Shown: positions 46,160 to 57,720 of the stretch, one piece after another | How positions within the stretch are numbered: position 1 is the stretch's first letter | Layout: each line of letters starts with the position of its first letter | Assembly (NCBI GenBank): GCA_016800925.1 | Contig: JABCPU010000224.1 | Location: forward strand, 47,323 to 111,322 | From: Suillus spraguei | Lineage: Eukaryota; Basidiomycota; Agaricomycetes; Boletales; Suillaceae | Reading direction: 5' to 3' | Length of the DNA: 64,000 bases | The notes under the pieces: generated by a model | What the model saw: the letters and a program-made list of their open reading frames with translations, nothing else | Databases searched by the model: none | What the model was told of the DNA's origin: nothing | Translations under genes and position numbers: made by a program

Positions 46160-46545
46160 TCCTCGTTGATGACGGATGGGCCGGGAGGAATATTATTCCC
46201 GATGACAGCGGGTGGGCCCATGCAAGGAATATGTAGAGTAGATGAGTGGGCCGATGTACATGAATATCCGGTAGACGGATGGGCCGAGGTAGTTGGATAT
46301 CATGTAGATGGGTGTATCAAGGTAGATGTGTATCAAATAGACAGGTATGTGAAGGGTACTTGTTATCACATACACGGGTGGGCCCAGACACATATTAAAT
46401 TAGACGGGTATTAGACGGGTGAGCCGAGAGTGTTATATAAATATTTATTAGACGGGTGGGCCGAGGGTGTTCTACAGTATATTATATTAGACGGGTGGGC
46501 CGAGGGTGGTATAAAATATAGACGGGTGGGCCCATGTGTATGATA
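46160..46545 (+). repeat. Left terminal array of GACGGGTGGGCCGAG units
   Basis: At least eight imperfect units, each about 35-50 bp: AGACGGGTGGGCC followed by A/T-rich ATATTATAT-type spacer. The same unit in reverse complement fills 63690-64000. Confidence 0.85.
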
Positions 46546-46599
46546 ATGGTAGACATGACGGAGCTGAGGGAGTTGCATATCATCTGAATCAGAGGAGGT

Positions 46600-47115
46600 A
46601 ATAAATCACAGTTACTGAGTTCCCGGAGCAGCAGGTGCTGTCTTGACATGGCCTTTTGTGATGCTTAGGTTGTCTTGTAGAATGTGGAAACTGGGGTGCG
46701 AGGCTTGTGTTGCCCTACAAGACACCCAGCTCCGACCCCCGAAAATCAAATGAAGCATACCAAGTTCCGAGTTCCGAGACCCGGGTCTCGACACATAATT
46801 CAGTCAATAAGAGACACCCAGTTCCGACCCCCAAAATTTGAGTGAAGCATACCAAGTTCCAGGAGCAGCAAGTGATGTCTTGAAATGGCCTTTATGGCGC
46901 TTAGGTTATCTTGTAGAATGTGGAAAGCGGGGTGCGAGGCTTGTGTTGCCCTACAAGACACCCAGTTCTGACCCCCGAAAATCAGATGAAGCATACCAAG
47001 TTCCGAGTTCCGAGACCCGGGTCTCGACACATAATTCAGTCAATACGAGACACCCAGTTCCGACCCCCGAAATTTGAGTGAAGCATACCAAGTTCCGGAG
47101 TTCCGAACCCGGGTC
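46600..47115. repeat. Tandem repeat of about 236 bp, two copies and a part
   Basis: CCAAGTTCCGAGTTCCGAGACCC GGGTCTCGAC-type blocks and GACACCCAGTTCCGACCCCC recur at 46740-46800, 46980-47040 and about 47050-47110. The segment CTTGTAGAATGTGGAAA occurs at 46673 and 46910. Coding-like readings here only reflect the repeat. Confidence 0.8.
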
Positions 47116-47310
47116 TGGACAAATGAATATCAGATATCCAGCACACTTCCAATCATCTGGTATTTCATTGAGCAATGGATGATAATACAGCTTTGAAAGC
47201 CAACATCATCCAAGGTTCCCTTATCTGATCCTCGCTATCTCCACCCCCTTTAACACCAAAGTCTGGACATCCAGCATTCAGCGTCTGATTTCCCAATATC
47301 AACTTGCAAC

Positions 47311-48616
47311 ATGAACACTTCTTCCATGTCCACTTGTGACATAAAAATCTGGCGCACTTGGGCCCTGGCCATTACTCATGAAGCAGGGGCATATACCGAG
47401 CAAAAATTCAATGCAGAGAAGACTGGAGGAGAACCGGTTATACCTTCTCCGAACCTGGACACTGATCTGGTGATGGCGTGCGATCGCTTGGCTGATGTAC
47501 TCATAAAGGCATATAAAAATCCCAGTGAGTCTTCCTGCAGATGTTGAAAATGTGTTTGATCATCCAAATTCCTTCATGACAGTTAAGATACAGATTGATA
47601 TTGCAAGATATAGCAAATTGATATCCCCAAAGAACACTGGGCATAATGAGGAGAAAGAGGAGAAGTTGCTTGAGAGGTGTCCTCCTGGCCATGAGGGCAC
47701 AAAGGTGGTGGACAAACCTGCCACAATTATCGATGTTTCTGGTACCATCATCGCATGGTACCTTCCGGACGCCCTGACCGAGACCACCCAGGTGCGTAAT
47801 GTGTAGATTGTTACTCAATGGATATTGAATATCAAATGGTACCTACAGAAGGAAATCAGGGCGGCCACCGATTTGCTGGGTCCAAGCCTCGAAAAAAGTG
47901 TAAAGGCTGATGGCAATTGGCGATATAATCAAGAATGGTTCAAACAGGGCTCGGAAAATGTTGGGTCAACTCCCGGATGCATCAATTTATCTCCGGCATG
48001 GTTTCAACAGGGCCACGAGGTAGGATGTGATGAGATGGTGATTTCTGGAGTCAAACTCACCAATCCCATAGAATCTGTCAGATCCGGAGGTATCCGCATC
48101 ATTGAAGGGACCCTCCTCCGAGAATATCCTGAAAGCTATTGCAAGGCCGGCAGCCATCGCATCGGGGCACTCAGGGTCATGCATCCTCAGCAGTATTTTG
48201 CAGGGTTACGAGCCTTGTCACACCTCGGAGATAAGGCAGTGAGCAAGGAACTGCCACAGATGCCAGAGACCCTGCAGTACTGGGCATCCGTGTTTAACAG
48301 CCTCTCCATCATTTCCAATCGGGAAACCCCCAATCATCGAGACCATTTATCGATTCCTGAATGCTTCGATATTCTCACCACCGTGGGGAACTATTCTAAT
48401 GCTCGGATGAGTATGCCAAGCCTTCAGCTGGAATTCAGGTATGATTCCGGCTGTATGATTGCATTTTCGGGAAGAATTGTGAGACATGGTGTTGATGGAG
48501 GGGAAGGGGATCGGATTGCTTGGGCATGGTATATGAGGGATTCTGTGCACATTTATGCCGGGGTTCCCTCATGTGGATGGGCTATGGTCGAAGGCCACAT
48601 ACTAAGCACGGTGTGA
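47311..48616 (+). CDS. TET/JBP-family 2-oxoglutarate/Fe(II) dioxygenase
   Basis: The last exon (from 47849, after a 57-bp intron 47792-47848) holds the catalytic core. NRETPNHRDH contains the HxD iron pair (His codon at 48335, Asp at 48341). FDILTTVGNY follows, then IVRHGV with the distal iron His (48485) and GDRIAWAWYMRD with the Arg (48512) that would bind 2-oxoglutarate. All expected catalytic residues are present. This order fits the TET/JBP oxygenases that oxidise 5-methylcytosine, known to be expanded and KDZ-linked in basidiomycetes. Upstream exons read THEAGAYTEQKF and PSNLD-like, then VFDHPNSFMTVKIQIDIARY. The join near 47520 needs either an intron I cannot place or a one-base shift; that is the main doubt about intactness. 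Confidence 0.8.
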
Positions 48617-48689
48617 AAGATCAAAGAAGTTGACAGAGTTGTGACCCATGTTAGTAGCAACACACGAATACCATGTACCAATTAGAGCA

Positions 48690-50650
48690 TCAACAGTTCT
48701 GGAACTCAAGTCGGAAGTCGAGTTCCATGAATTGAGTCCCTAACTCTGTGTATCTCGGGACTCGGGACTCGATCCTCGAAATTAGGGACTCAATGATCGA
48801 TAGTCCGAATTCAGGCTTCACGCTCGGGACTCAGGAAAGTGTGAGGCAACAGACTTTGATCCACACATTGTGACTGCCGAACACCGAACACCGGCAGCCG
48901 GCACTCGGGACTCAGGACTGACACCAATGTGAAAAATATGAATTCACATATAGTGAGTGCCAAATCCCAAACTCAGGCAGCCGGAGCTCGGGACTCGGGA
49001 CTCAGAACAATGTGAAAGATGTGAATTCACATATCATAAATGACGAACTCCAAATCCCGGCAGCCGGGACTCGGGACTCGGGACTCAGAATAATGTGCAA
49101 GTCATTGATCCACACATGTTGAGGGCCGAACTCCGAGCCCGGCAGCCAGCGGTCGGAACTTGGGACTCAGAAGAACGAGAAAGATATTGATTCCTACATG
49201 TAAAGTGCCGAACGCCGAATGCCGAACCCTGTGAAAGATACTGATTCCCACATATCAAGTGGCGAACCCGGAACCCTGGCAGCCGGAACTCGGGACTCGG
49301 GACACACAACATTGTGAATGATATTGATGCACACATGTTAAGTGCCGAACGCCGACTGCCGAGCCCCGGCACCCGGAACTCGGCACTCGGCACTCACAAC
49401 AATCCACACATGTTGAGTGCCGAACCCCGAACTCCGGCAGCCGGAACTCGGGACTCACAACATTGTGAAAGATAGTGATTCCCATATGTAAAGTGCCTAA
49501 CCCCGAACCCCGGCAGCCGGAACTCGGGACTCGGGACACACAACATTGTGAATGATATTGATGCACACATGTTAAGTCCCGAACGCCGACTGCCGAGGTC
49601 CGGCACCCGGAACTCGGCACTCGGCACTCAGAATAATCCACACATGTTGAGTGCCGAACCCCGAACTCCGGCAGCCGGAACTCGGGACACACAACATTGT
49701 GAATGATATTGATGCACACATGTTAAGTCCCGAACGCCGACTGCCGAGGTCCGGCACCCGGAACTCGGCACTCGGCACTCAGAATAATCCACACATGTTG
49801 AGTGCCGAACCCCGAACTCCGGCAGCCGGAACTCGGGACTCACAACATTGTGAATGATATTGATGCACACATGTTAAGTGCCGAACGCCGACTGCCGAGC
49901 CCCGGCACCCGGAACTCGGCACTCGGCACTCAGAATAATCCACACATGTTGAGTGCCGAACCCCGAACTCCGGCAGCCGGAACTCGGGACTCACAACATT
50001 GTGAAAGATAGTGATTCCCATATGTAAAGTGCCTAACCCCGAACCCCGGCAGCCGGAACTCGGGACTCGGGACACACAACATTGTGAATGATATTGATGC
50101 ACACATGTTAAGTCCCGAACGCCGACTGCCGAGCCCCGGGACCCGGAACTCGGCACTCGGCACTCAGAATAATCCACACATGTTGGGTGCCGAACCCCGA
50201 ACTCCGGCAGCCGGGACTCGGGACTCGGGACTCACAACATTGTGAATGATATGGATGCACACATGTGAAGTGCCGAACGCCGACTGCCGAGGCCCGGGAC
50301 CCGGAACTCGGGACTCGGGACTCAGAATAATGTGAAAGTTATTGATCCACATATGTTGACTGCCGAACCCCGCACTGTCGCACAGATATCTATTTCGTCT
50401 CGACCCTTGATTGCTGAACCCCAAACCATGAAAACCGGTAGTCCACAATTGTGGGGTTCGGGGTTCGGTACCTAAGATTCGTGACTCGCCACTCAGAAAT
50501 ATGTGAGGCAATCTTGCCATTTGGAAGTCGAGTCCCATGAATTAAGTCCCAAACTCTAAGTACCATTGCACTCAGGCATTCGCCACTCAGCATTTGGGAT
50601 TTAGGACTCTACACCCGGATCTTGACATCCAGTCCTCAAAATCCGGAACA
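48690..50650. repeat. Left CpG-rich subterminal repeat field
   Basis: About 2 kb of units such as GCCGGAACTCGGGACTCGG, CCGAACCCCGAACTCCGGCA and TGATATTGATGCACACATG. They are arranged as composite repeats with steps of about 151 and 234 bp. Open frames on both strands are by-products of the repeat. Unit-to-unit differences are small between 49250 and 50250 and larger outside, so the centre is youngest. Confidence 0.9.
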
Positions 50651-50723
50651 AAATATTCGGGAGTCAAGACAATCATTTGGACGGAATAAAATATTTTACA
50701 TCATGTATGAAATGAAGACCATT

Positions 50724-51526
50724 CTAATCTAAACACAGTGAAGAGGACTCCACTCCCCTGCCTCTCTTCAATCTCTGTAGCATGTCAGTGTACATCTTCA
50801 CCTCTGCCATCTTCTCATGGATACCCTCATCTTGCTCCTCCATCAATGCTACCAGGCGTGCTCGAATCATCTTAAGTCCCATCACTGATGGGCCTGATGA
50901 GTCATTTACCTCCTCAGGAAGAACCAAGCCATCATCCTCAACTCCATTTACCATCCAATGCTGGTAGTGAACGACACAGGACCTCATGATCTGACCCCAT
51001 TGCCATGGTTCATTCGGAATTTCGGTGTGTCCCATCCACCATGGAGTATCATAGCTGGGAATAATCCGGGATGGATGTCCCGGAGCTGCGACATCATCAA
51101 ACTGACACAGGTGGGATGAAAAGATGTGGTCTGGAACAGTGTTCCAGGTGAGCATGGGATACAATGTCAGGACATGAGCGACGGGGCTTGGAACAACAGA
51201 AACGATGTTCCTTGCAGCTGAGTACTGCAGGAGTGGCGTAACAAATGTCTGTTGGAAATCTCAGCATTGCCCAAAAAAGTCAGCCGGTCATCCGGTCATC
51301 AGTCACTTACATTGATTTCCCATTGCACCCCGGCTTTAAAGTACATGATCCGGGCAGAAGAGGGAGGGTTGTTAGCAGCCTCCATCTGATATTGAGAGAT
51401 ACATGCGCGGATGCGCGATGCAGCCATATTCAAAGTACAAGAAATATCTTGAAGGTTCAGCTTCATGGGTTGCCAGTGATGTCCAGTATTTGGAGTGCCA
51501 GATGTGGATGCAGGAGTTTCAGGCAT
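50724..51526 (-). CDS. Unknown 238-aa protein next to the KDZ transposase
   Basis: Two exons (51526-51311 and 51224-50724) join through a GTAAGT..CTGCAG intron in phase 0 to a 238-aa frame. Exon 1 has LNMAASRIRACISQYQMEAA. Exon 2 has YPMLTWNTVPDHIFSSHLCQ, PSYDTPWWMGHTEIPNEPWQ and a C-terminal helical stretch (ARLVALMEEQDEGIHEKMAE) likely to form a coiled coil. I recognise no domain. It follows the transposase gene on the same strand with about 170 bp between, so it may be an accessory transposition protein. Single-copy coding features (clean frame, good splice sites) argue that it is real. Confidence 0.6.
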
Positions 51527-51697
51527 GGCTAATGCAAGAGTGTGACGCTGGGAATGACACTGACAGATAGTAAAGAGCTGATGATATGAGTCACTGATGG
51601 ATGGATTAGAAATTCAAACTCCGACATGGGCTGACCCGGACAATTCCCGGGACTCAATGTTTGGGTGTCAAATATGCGTTTCATCAGCAAAACAAAT

Positions 51698-54600
51698 TCA
51701 TTCATGTGCACCATCGATCAACGAGGGCTGCAGGTCTTGAAATGCTGCCTGTGCATCCTGAGCTAGTAAGGAATACATTTGAGACTGCCTTCCGGCATAG
51801 CATGCATGACCCGGAAGTTGTTTCAACAATGATTCCTGCATCCGGGCACCCCATGTGGTTGCCTTCCACAAGAAAAAGTTGCACGTCCAATCCATCTCTG
51901 ATTGCACCAATGATATTTCTTCCTTCCATCGATCCCGTAGTGCCTTTGCCCGAAGCCAATGAACTCGGTAAACTTGGGATGGGTCCTGTCAGCTCACCAC
52001 GTAATATATCAAGCATGCCCGAACTCACATTCCTCATTCCACGAATTTTCTGGACCCTCCATGTCGACTTCCACTGACCAGAACCAAGCGAGGGACTCAT
52101 TTCGCTGACCTCGGGCGTTTGGATCGCCGATGGCAGTGCTGATTTTGAGCTGCTCGCGAAGCAGGGGTTTGTATTTCTGAAGCTGGTCTGGCCCCGGCTC
52201 AAGTTGTATCATTTGCTTCCTGGTTTTTGTATATATACTGGCATGTAGGGATACTGCCTGCTGCACTGATGTCACCTGGGACCACGCTCGAGTTTTTAGG
52301 GCTTGAGATTTGGCTTGCCTAACTGTTGTTCGGAACAGGATAGCCTTGTTGCACAAGTGAATGCGGAGATTGTGCAGGGCATCATTGGCCTGCCCTTCAC
52401 GAAGGGACATCTCCAACGGAATCAGATCCTCTGCCATACAGCGTCTGCAATGTTCAACCCCGAGGTTTGATGGCAATGGAATTATGGTGAGCTCAGGGGA
52501 GTTTGTCCATGCATCAGATGTCTCGGTGAAATCCGCCGGGTCATCATCGATATCGTCAAGAATATCTATGTTCAAGTCGTCAGGATCGTCATCTGCATCA
52601 AATCCCTCTCCCAGATGCGTAAGAGCAGACCGAGTGAATTCATCTATCTGGCCTTGAATACGATCGCGTTGCCGGGCGATATCTAATCTCTGTGTCTCCG
52701 TCGATCGTCTTCCAATTCTGCGGACCTCGATGAGCAATGCAATTTGAGCCTCTTCAATTGCCAACCCAATGGATATCCATGTTGCCACAGATCTGCGAGA
52801 GGGTGCTGCATGACGGGCATTACCCGCTTCTAGTAGTCTAAGCTCGATCTCCTTTTTGCTTGGTGCTAAGTGAAAAATGAATGCGGAGCTCCACGGAGAC
52901 AAAGAATGTTAACTTACCCTTCTTGATATTGATTTCATATAAATCCATCGCCGCAGGATCCCTGATTCTCTTGGACTGAGCGACCATCTCGCTGGCTAAC
53001 CATTGTGTCTTTAAATTGCCGGGTGCAGCTTCATCAAGTCTGTCGAAAGCCTTGCCACTTTCGGCGATGCCATTCTTCGCCAGCTTGTATTTCCGGCAAA
53101 GAGTCCTTTTCATGCGGATCATCTTGCAGAAATTGGAATCGTTCATCTGATAATCAAGACATTCCTTTCGGTGCGGGGATGACATTCCCCGAGCGGCAGG
53201 GGAAATCAGGTTGAGACGCGCCCATAGGGTCTCCATGATCTCTCCATCAATCCGGCCAATGCCTTCAATAAAATTCGAAGCATATCGGACATAGCAACTG
53301 TCCTGATGTCCATGCACATGCCACAAACCGATTCCAGGAATGATGGTCAGTTCCGGTACCATGTCAAGGTATCGGCTTCGATCCACCCGAACACGAAAGT
53401 GCTTGTTGTATTGACAATTAATGTCATAGAAGGTGACAGCCCTGGTAATGCCTTCCATGTTGTGCTGGGCAGCCTCACAAAGGGCATAGTCCATGTTCAT
53501 TTGTCTGCAAATGATGCATGGTCAACTAGTGAATGTTGAATGGCATGTTTGGCTTGCCTTTCCCCTTTCTGAAAATCAACCATCGAGTGAGGGACAAAGC
53601 ACCCATGCCGGGCGCAGGCAACTCCCCCGATTCCTGTGGACTCGAGCTTGTGCCGCGCCGCATTTGCTTGATTGACCGCCCGGTGATTGTTGCAGCTCGA
53701 TTTTTCCACCGTGTCAGCAGCCTCCGCAAGATGCATGTTATACCTGTCCTTTCCGACCATGAATCCAAGCCCATCTGAAAGCCAAACTTCATCGAGGGGA
53801 TTAATGGGATGCAGGTGTTCAGCTTTGAAATTTCCGTCCATCACAAATGACCGGGTGTATTTCCAGCTTGGAGTTCTTATCATCGCCGAGTTCACTTCGG
53901 TATTGAACATGACTCACTCATCAAGTGATTCATCCCCTGACAAAGATACATTAATCCCAGGCTGAGGACATGCCGGGCAAAATAATGCAAGATCTCCTGC
54001 GTTCGGGATGTCAGAACGATGGCCATAGCCATGCCATTTCATGGTCTTCAACTGCCTCCACTGTCGAGCGACTCTCATGAGCTCTCTGTATCGATCCTTT
54101 CCACGGCCTGTGTCAACATCATGTCCTTTAGATGAAGCACAAATAGCATTACCGGAACAAGGTGTGGAAACATGCTCGAGGTCATTCGCCGGAGCTTACT
54201 GTAATAGTTCATTGCGGAGGTGCCGCATTCAAGGTTGTCCAATAGAAAATCATCCAGCACTCCGAAGGTAAACACGGTCTTCGGCCTGTTAAACGATGCA
54301 GGGAAAAATCCATGCCGAAACATTTGAATGTCCGGACTCATGGCATTTGGACAATCGCAGCAGCGAACCTCGAGGCGGTGAACTCCGGACTTGTCAACGA
54401 TGACCATGGTGTTTTCCTTCGGCTGGAACTCAGGTCCCGACACAGACGGAAGATCTTCGGGCTCAAGCTGGTCTTCAGGTTCATCTCCTTCAAACAAATC
54501 CCACCTATCTGTGAGCACCGGACATTGCTTGCCATCATGCCCGAGGTGTATGGTGAGTCCCACATGAGCGAGACAACTCCGCTCGAAGAATTGACCATTC

Positions 54601-55130
54601 CATTGACTGATCCAGTGGAAAGGATTGCAACGATGTTGACTCCTGCAACAGCCCGTGCAATAGAGAGGCTCGCCAAGACAATCTTGACATTTGTAGACCC
54701 CATCCTGGTGGCAGATGATGCATCTCCTGTCTTCTGGTGGAGCTTCTCGATCCAGGAGGTGATGCAGATATGATTCCTGCCTTGGCAGCCATTGCCTGAG
54801 GTAGTCATTTTGACTCTGCATTTTTTATATTGAGCTATAGTTTGAATGACACTCCAACATTTAACATGAACTTGCCATGGTTTTTGGGAGTTGCAATGGC
54901 TCAAATGAGCCTTGGTCTTGCTCGTAAGTATTGTCAGGAAAGTCATCCCAAGGAGGTGGTGCCTGAACAGGCTGAAGTGTTGGTGATTCTGGGGGAGAGT
55001 GAGGCATGGACCTGTAGGCTCGTCGTCTTGTGCTTGCAAGTGGGACCTTGACCCAAATCTTTCTACCCTTGCTGCCCCTTGCTTCTACCCTGTGGGATTT
55101 TTGCAATGGGGTGCATCTACCTATCTTCAT
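51698..55130 (-). CDS. KDZ transposase with CxC2 cysteine cluster, intact
   Basis: Exons 55130-54876, 54815-54153, 54096-53918, 53866-53558, 53504-52918, 52865-52029 and 51972-51698 join into an uninterrupted 1034-aa frame, a normal KDZ length. The CxC2 cluster (residues about 116-285) starts CIICHQDG, CQDC, CTGCCRSQH and contains NPFHWISQWNGQFFERSCL. The RNase H-like KDZ core follows: SFVMDGNFKAEHL (Asp376), ARHGCFVPHSMVDFQKGER, VTFYDINCQYN (Asp496), GLWHVHGHQDSC and IDGEIMETLW (Glu557/560), the likely catalytic acids. The C-terminal part has EGQANDALHNLRI and DPNARGQRNESLAWFW, then EEFYRVHWLRAKALRDRW across the last splice. Introns are 51-60 bp; two use GC donors (54875 and 53557). It should cut and move the whole element. 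Confidence 0.93.
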
Positions 55131-55367
55131 CTTATTTTATAATGCTAATGTTGCAAGCAAAGCATCTGCTCAGGTGGAATGAATTTTTATTACATTGTGG
55201 TGTCATACAGTCCTGCCGACTCATTACAAATTTATGTCCATTTATGGCTTCGGGACCAATATAGCTCAATTAAGCTACTGTTAGGCTTTTGTCAAAGATC
55301 AACTTCTGTCAATTCGTTCATTCTTCCACCTTGCTTATCCTCAGCCCATTCTGCAATTTGATTCACC

Positions 55368-57289
55368 ATGGCAAGGACGGGTCATTCCACTCACTTGACT
55401 TCCGGCAGAAATAGGGCACGTCAACCACAGACACAGAAGCTCACGGAAAACGAAATTTCGGAGTTGAAGAACTACCTTCCTGAGTGGACCGCGGCCAAAA
55501 GGGGTGAGAAGCGAGGGGTTTTCACTGCAATTGCCAGGGCAGCCAGGTTGTTTGCTCCTAAAGTCGACCAAGGACAATGGAAAAAGAGGAAGCAGGTGAT
55601 GCGTCTTCGTTGTGTTGAAAAACTACAATTTTAACATCTTATTCTTCCATCAACTCTCAGATGTATAACACTTGGTTGTTCAACAACAAGAAAAGGAAGG
55701 AAAGGAAGGACATGATAAAGTATGGGAGGAAATGGACACCTAGGATGGTGGTCTACCAGCAGAAGCGCGAAGAGGTGCTAAAGAGGATTGAGGACGAGTC
55801 CGGGGCAAAGCCGGGAGATCCCAGTATGTTCAAACATTATCAGGGGGCTGTGAAGAGAGTCATGGCTGAATTGGACGACGACGAGTTGGAGAAGGCAAAA
55901 GAAACAGCGGAAGAATGGTCAAACAGCTTTCCTCCTCCGGAGATACAAGCAGAAGTTGCTCGTAAGAAGGGACCGGCATATATGGAGCACTTTTCGAAAG
56001 AGATGTGGAGGCAATGCGGGATGAGAGTTTTTGTGTTGTCAGCTTGGAAGAATGAACAGGGAGAGGTTCTGTTCGGGATGTAAGTCAATTGTGTCCGTCA
56101 TCGCCGATCTTGGATCTCAATATATGTGTGCAGGCATGATGATAATGAGGCATTAGGAGATGGGGACAGCTTCATGAAGACTAAGGACTGGGAGGACATT
56201 GAGCCAGTATGGCAGGAGTACGCCCAGGAACAGTTCGGTGAGTGTTTGAACTTTGGATGCAAGAATGAATTCGTTGATCATCACAATGATAGGTGCCGGG
56301 GCACAGGACGGAGGACGACAGGTCAAGGGAGGTCGCAAAAGAGTCAGAAAACCAGCTTTGGAACTCGACACAGATGGAAATGGGATGCCGTTGCTTCCAG
56401 ACATCACGGAAACAAAACTTGAGGAGAAGAAAGCCATAGTCAGGGCGTTTCTTACATCGCACTACAGTGAGTCTTTCGTGGCAACATCTGAGATGTTGCT
56501 GAATGTGTGGACACAGGAATATGTTCCGGGAATGACAAGGCTGTCGTGCCATGGAGTGCCCTCGTACAAAGTCAGGATGACTTTGTGGCAAGGAAGTATC
56601 TTCCGGCCGATATTGACCTGAAGGAGCCTTCGAAGTTGCAAAGCTGGGACACAACGGCCTTGCTCAATTCTGGTATGCTCAGCAGGAAACAGGAAAAGAT
56701 TCAACATTTCTGTTCAAAGCATGGAAGAACAAGGATGGGGACATGGTACCATCTGTGGCATCCGGCAAGTCGCCATCGCATCTGACTCGTCAAGTGAGAA
56801 TGCAGAAGAGTGGAACTCTCCGAAGGCCCCGGGATCCATCAACCGAAGCCGAGAGTGATACCGACAGTGAAACTCATGACAAGGAGGATGACATTGATGA
56901 TGACTCGGCTGATGGTCGATCCCCACTGAAGAAACCCAGACAAAATAGCACACCCATCTTCAGCACCCAAGGAGACAGAAGTTCCATGTTCAATGCCAGA
57001 GCCTCGCCCAGCCAGGCCGGCCAAGGCAGGTGCACTTTTGACATCACGGATGGGCGACCTCCTGGCCGGGATCACTGAGGAAGTGGAAGAGAGGAACGCA
57101 TCGCCGGAACCAAGGAGTATACAGGGCAAGAAAGCTGTCATTGAACCATCCGCAAGGACCACCCGGAGTAAGTCTCAAAAGCCGGTAGAGAGTACACTTC
57201 GAGTAACCAGGGCAAGGGAAGGAAATAATGTACATATACCAAACTGCCCCCATGTTTACCACATTTTCATCATTTGTCACACTTCTTAA
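55368..57289 (+). CDS. Charged multi-exon KDZ-accessory protein of unknown function
   Basis: Exons 55368-55595, 55661-56079, 56134-56237, 56293-56466 and 56517 onward join in frame with GT-AG introns of 50-65 bp. Notable segments: LTENEISELKNYLPEWTAAK, YNTWLFNNKKRKERKD, HFSKEMWRQCGMRVFVLSAW, KKAIVRAFLTSHYR, VPWSAL, then LGHNGLAQFWYAQQETGKDS and FLFKAWKNKDGD, and an acidic tail (DTDSETHDKEDDIDDDSADG) with basic stretches. The order resembles a family seen beside KDZ elements in other Agaricomycetes, without a known domain. A frame change near 56636 (after KEPSK) needs one base or an unseen intron, and the C-terminal frame after 56980 is uncertain. It is divergently placed from the transposase across about 240 bp (55131-55367), so they may share a promoter region. 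Confidence 0.6.
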
Positions 57290-57720
57290 AACACAGTGTC
57301 CCACTTCCAAAATGTTGAATCCTAAGCACCGAGTTCCGGACGTATCCTGATCACCGAGTTCCGGACGACTCCCGATCACCGAGGTCCGGCACCCAAGTAT
57401 CAATCATTGGTAGTTGGTAATAGAGATTAGGGTTTGTGCATCATCTAAAATACATTGGAACTGTCATTGATATACATGAAAAATTCAGTGGTTCACATGA
57501 TTTAAGTATGTGAATGAAAATCCAAATATCACGAAACCCGATCACCGAGTTCCGGATGAATCCCAATCACCGAGCTCCGGACCCCGGGAATCAATAATTG
57601 GCTGTTGGAATGGGACAATTGGGTGTGTGCATCATCTAAAATCAATTGGAAATGTCATTGTTATACATTAAAAATTCAGTGGTGTACATGATGTAAGTAT
57701 GTGAATGAATATCCAAATAT
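57290..57720. repeat. Tandem duplication of about 190 bp in the intergenic space
   Basis: GATCACCGAGTTCCGGA..GTGCATCATCTAAAAT..AAAATTCAGTGGT..AAGTATGTGAATGAA occurs at about 57340-57535 and again at 57538-57720 with small changes. It shares the CCGAGTTCCGG core with the subterminal fields, so it is an internal offshoot of them. Confidence 0.8.

Noticed and set aside
46160..46545. Possible CRISPR-like array (short repeat plus spacers)
   Set aside because: Eukaryotic context, imperfect units, A/T-rich similar spacers, and an inverted sister array at the other end fit transposon termini.
49085..50593. Overlapping open frames on both strands at the left subterminal field
   Set aside because: All repeat the same non-coding units; no start context or domain.
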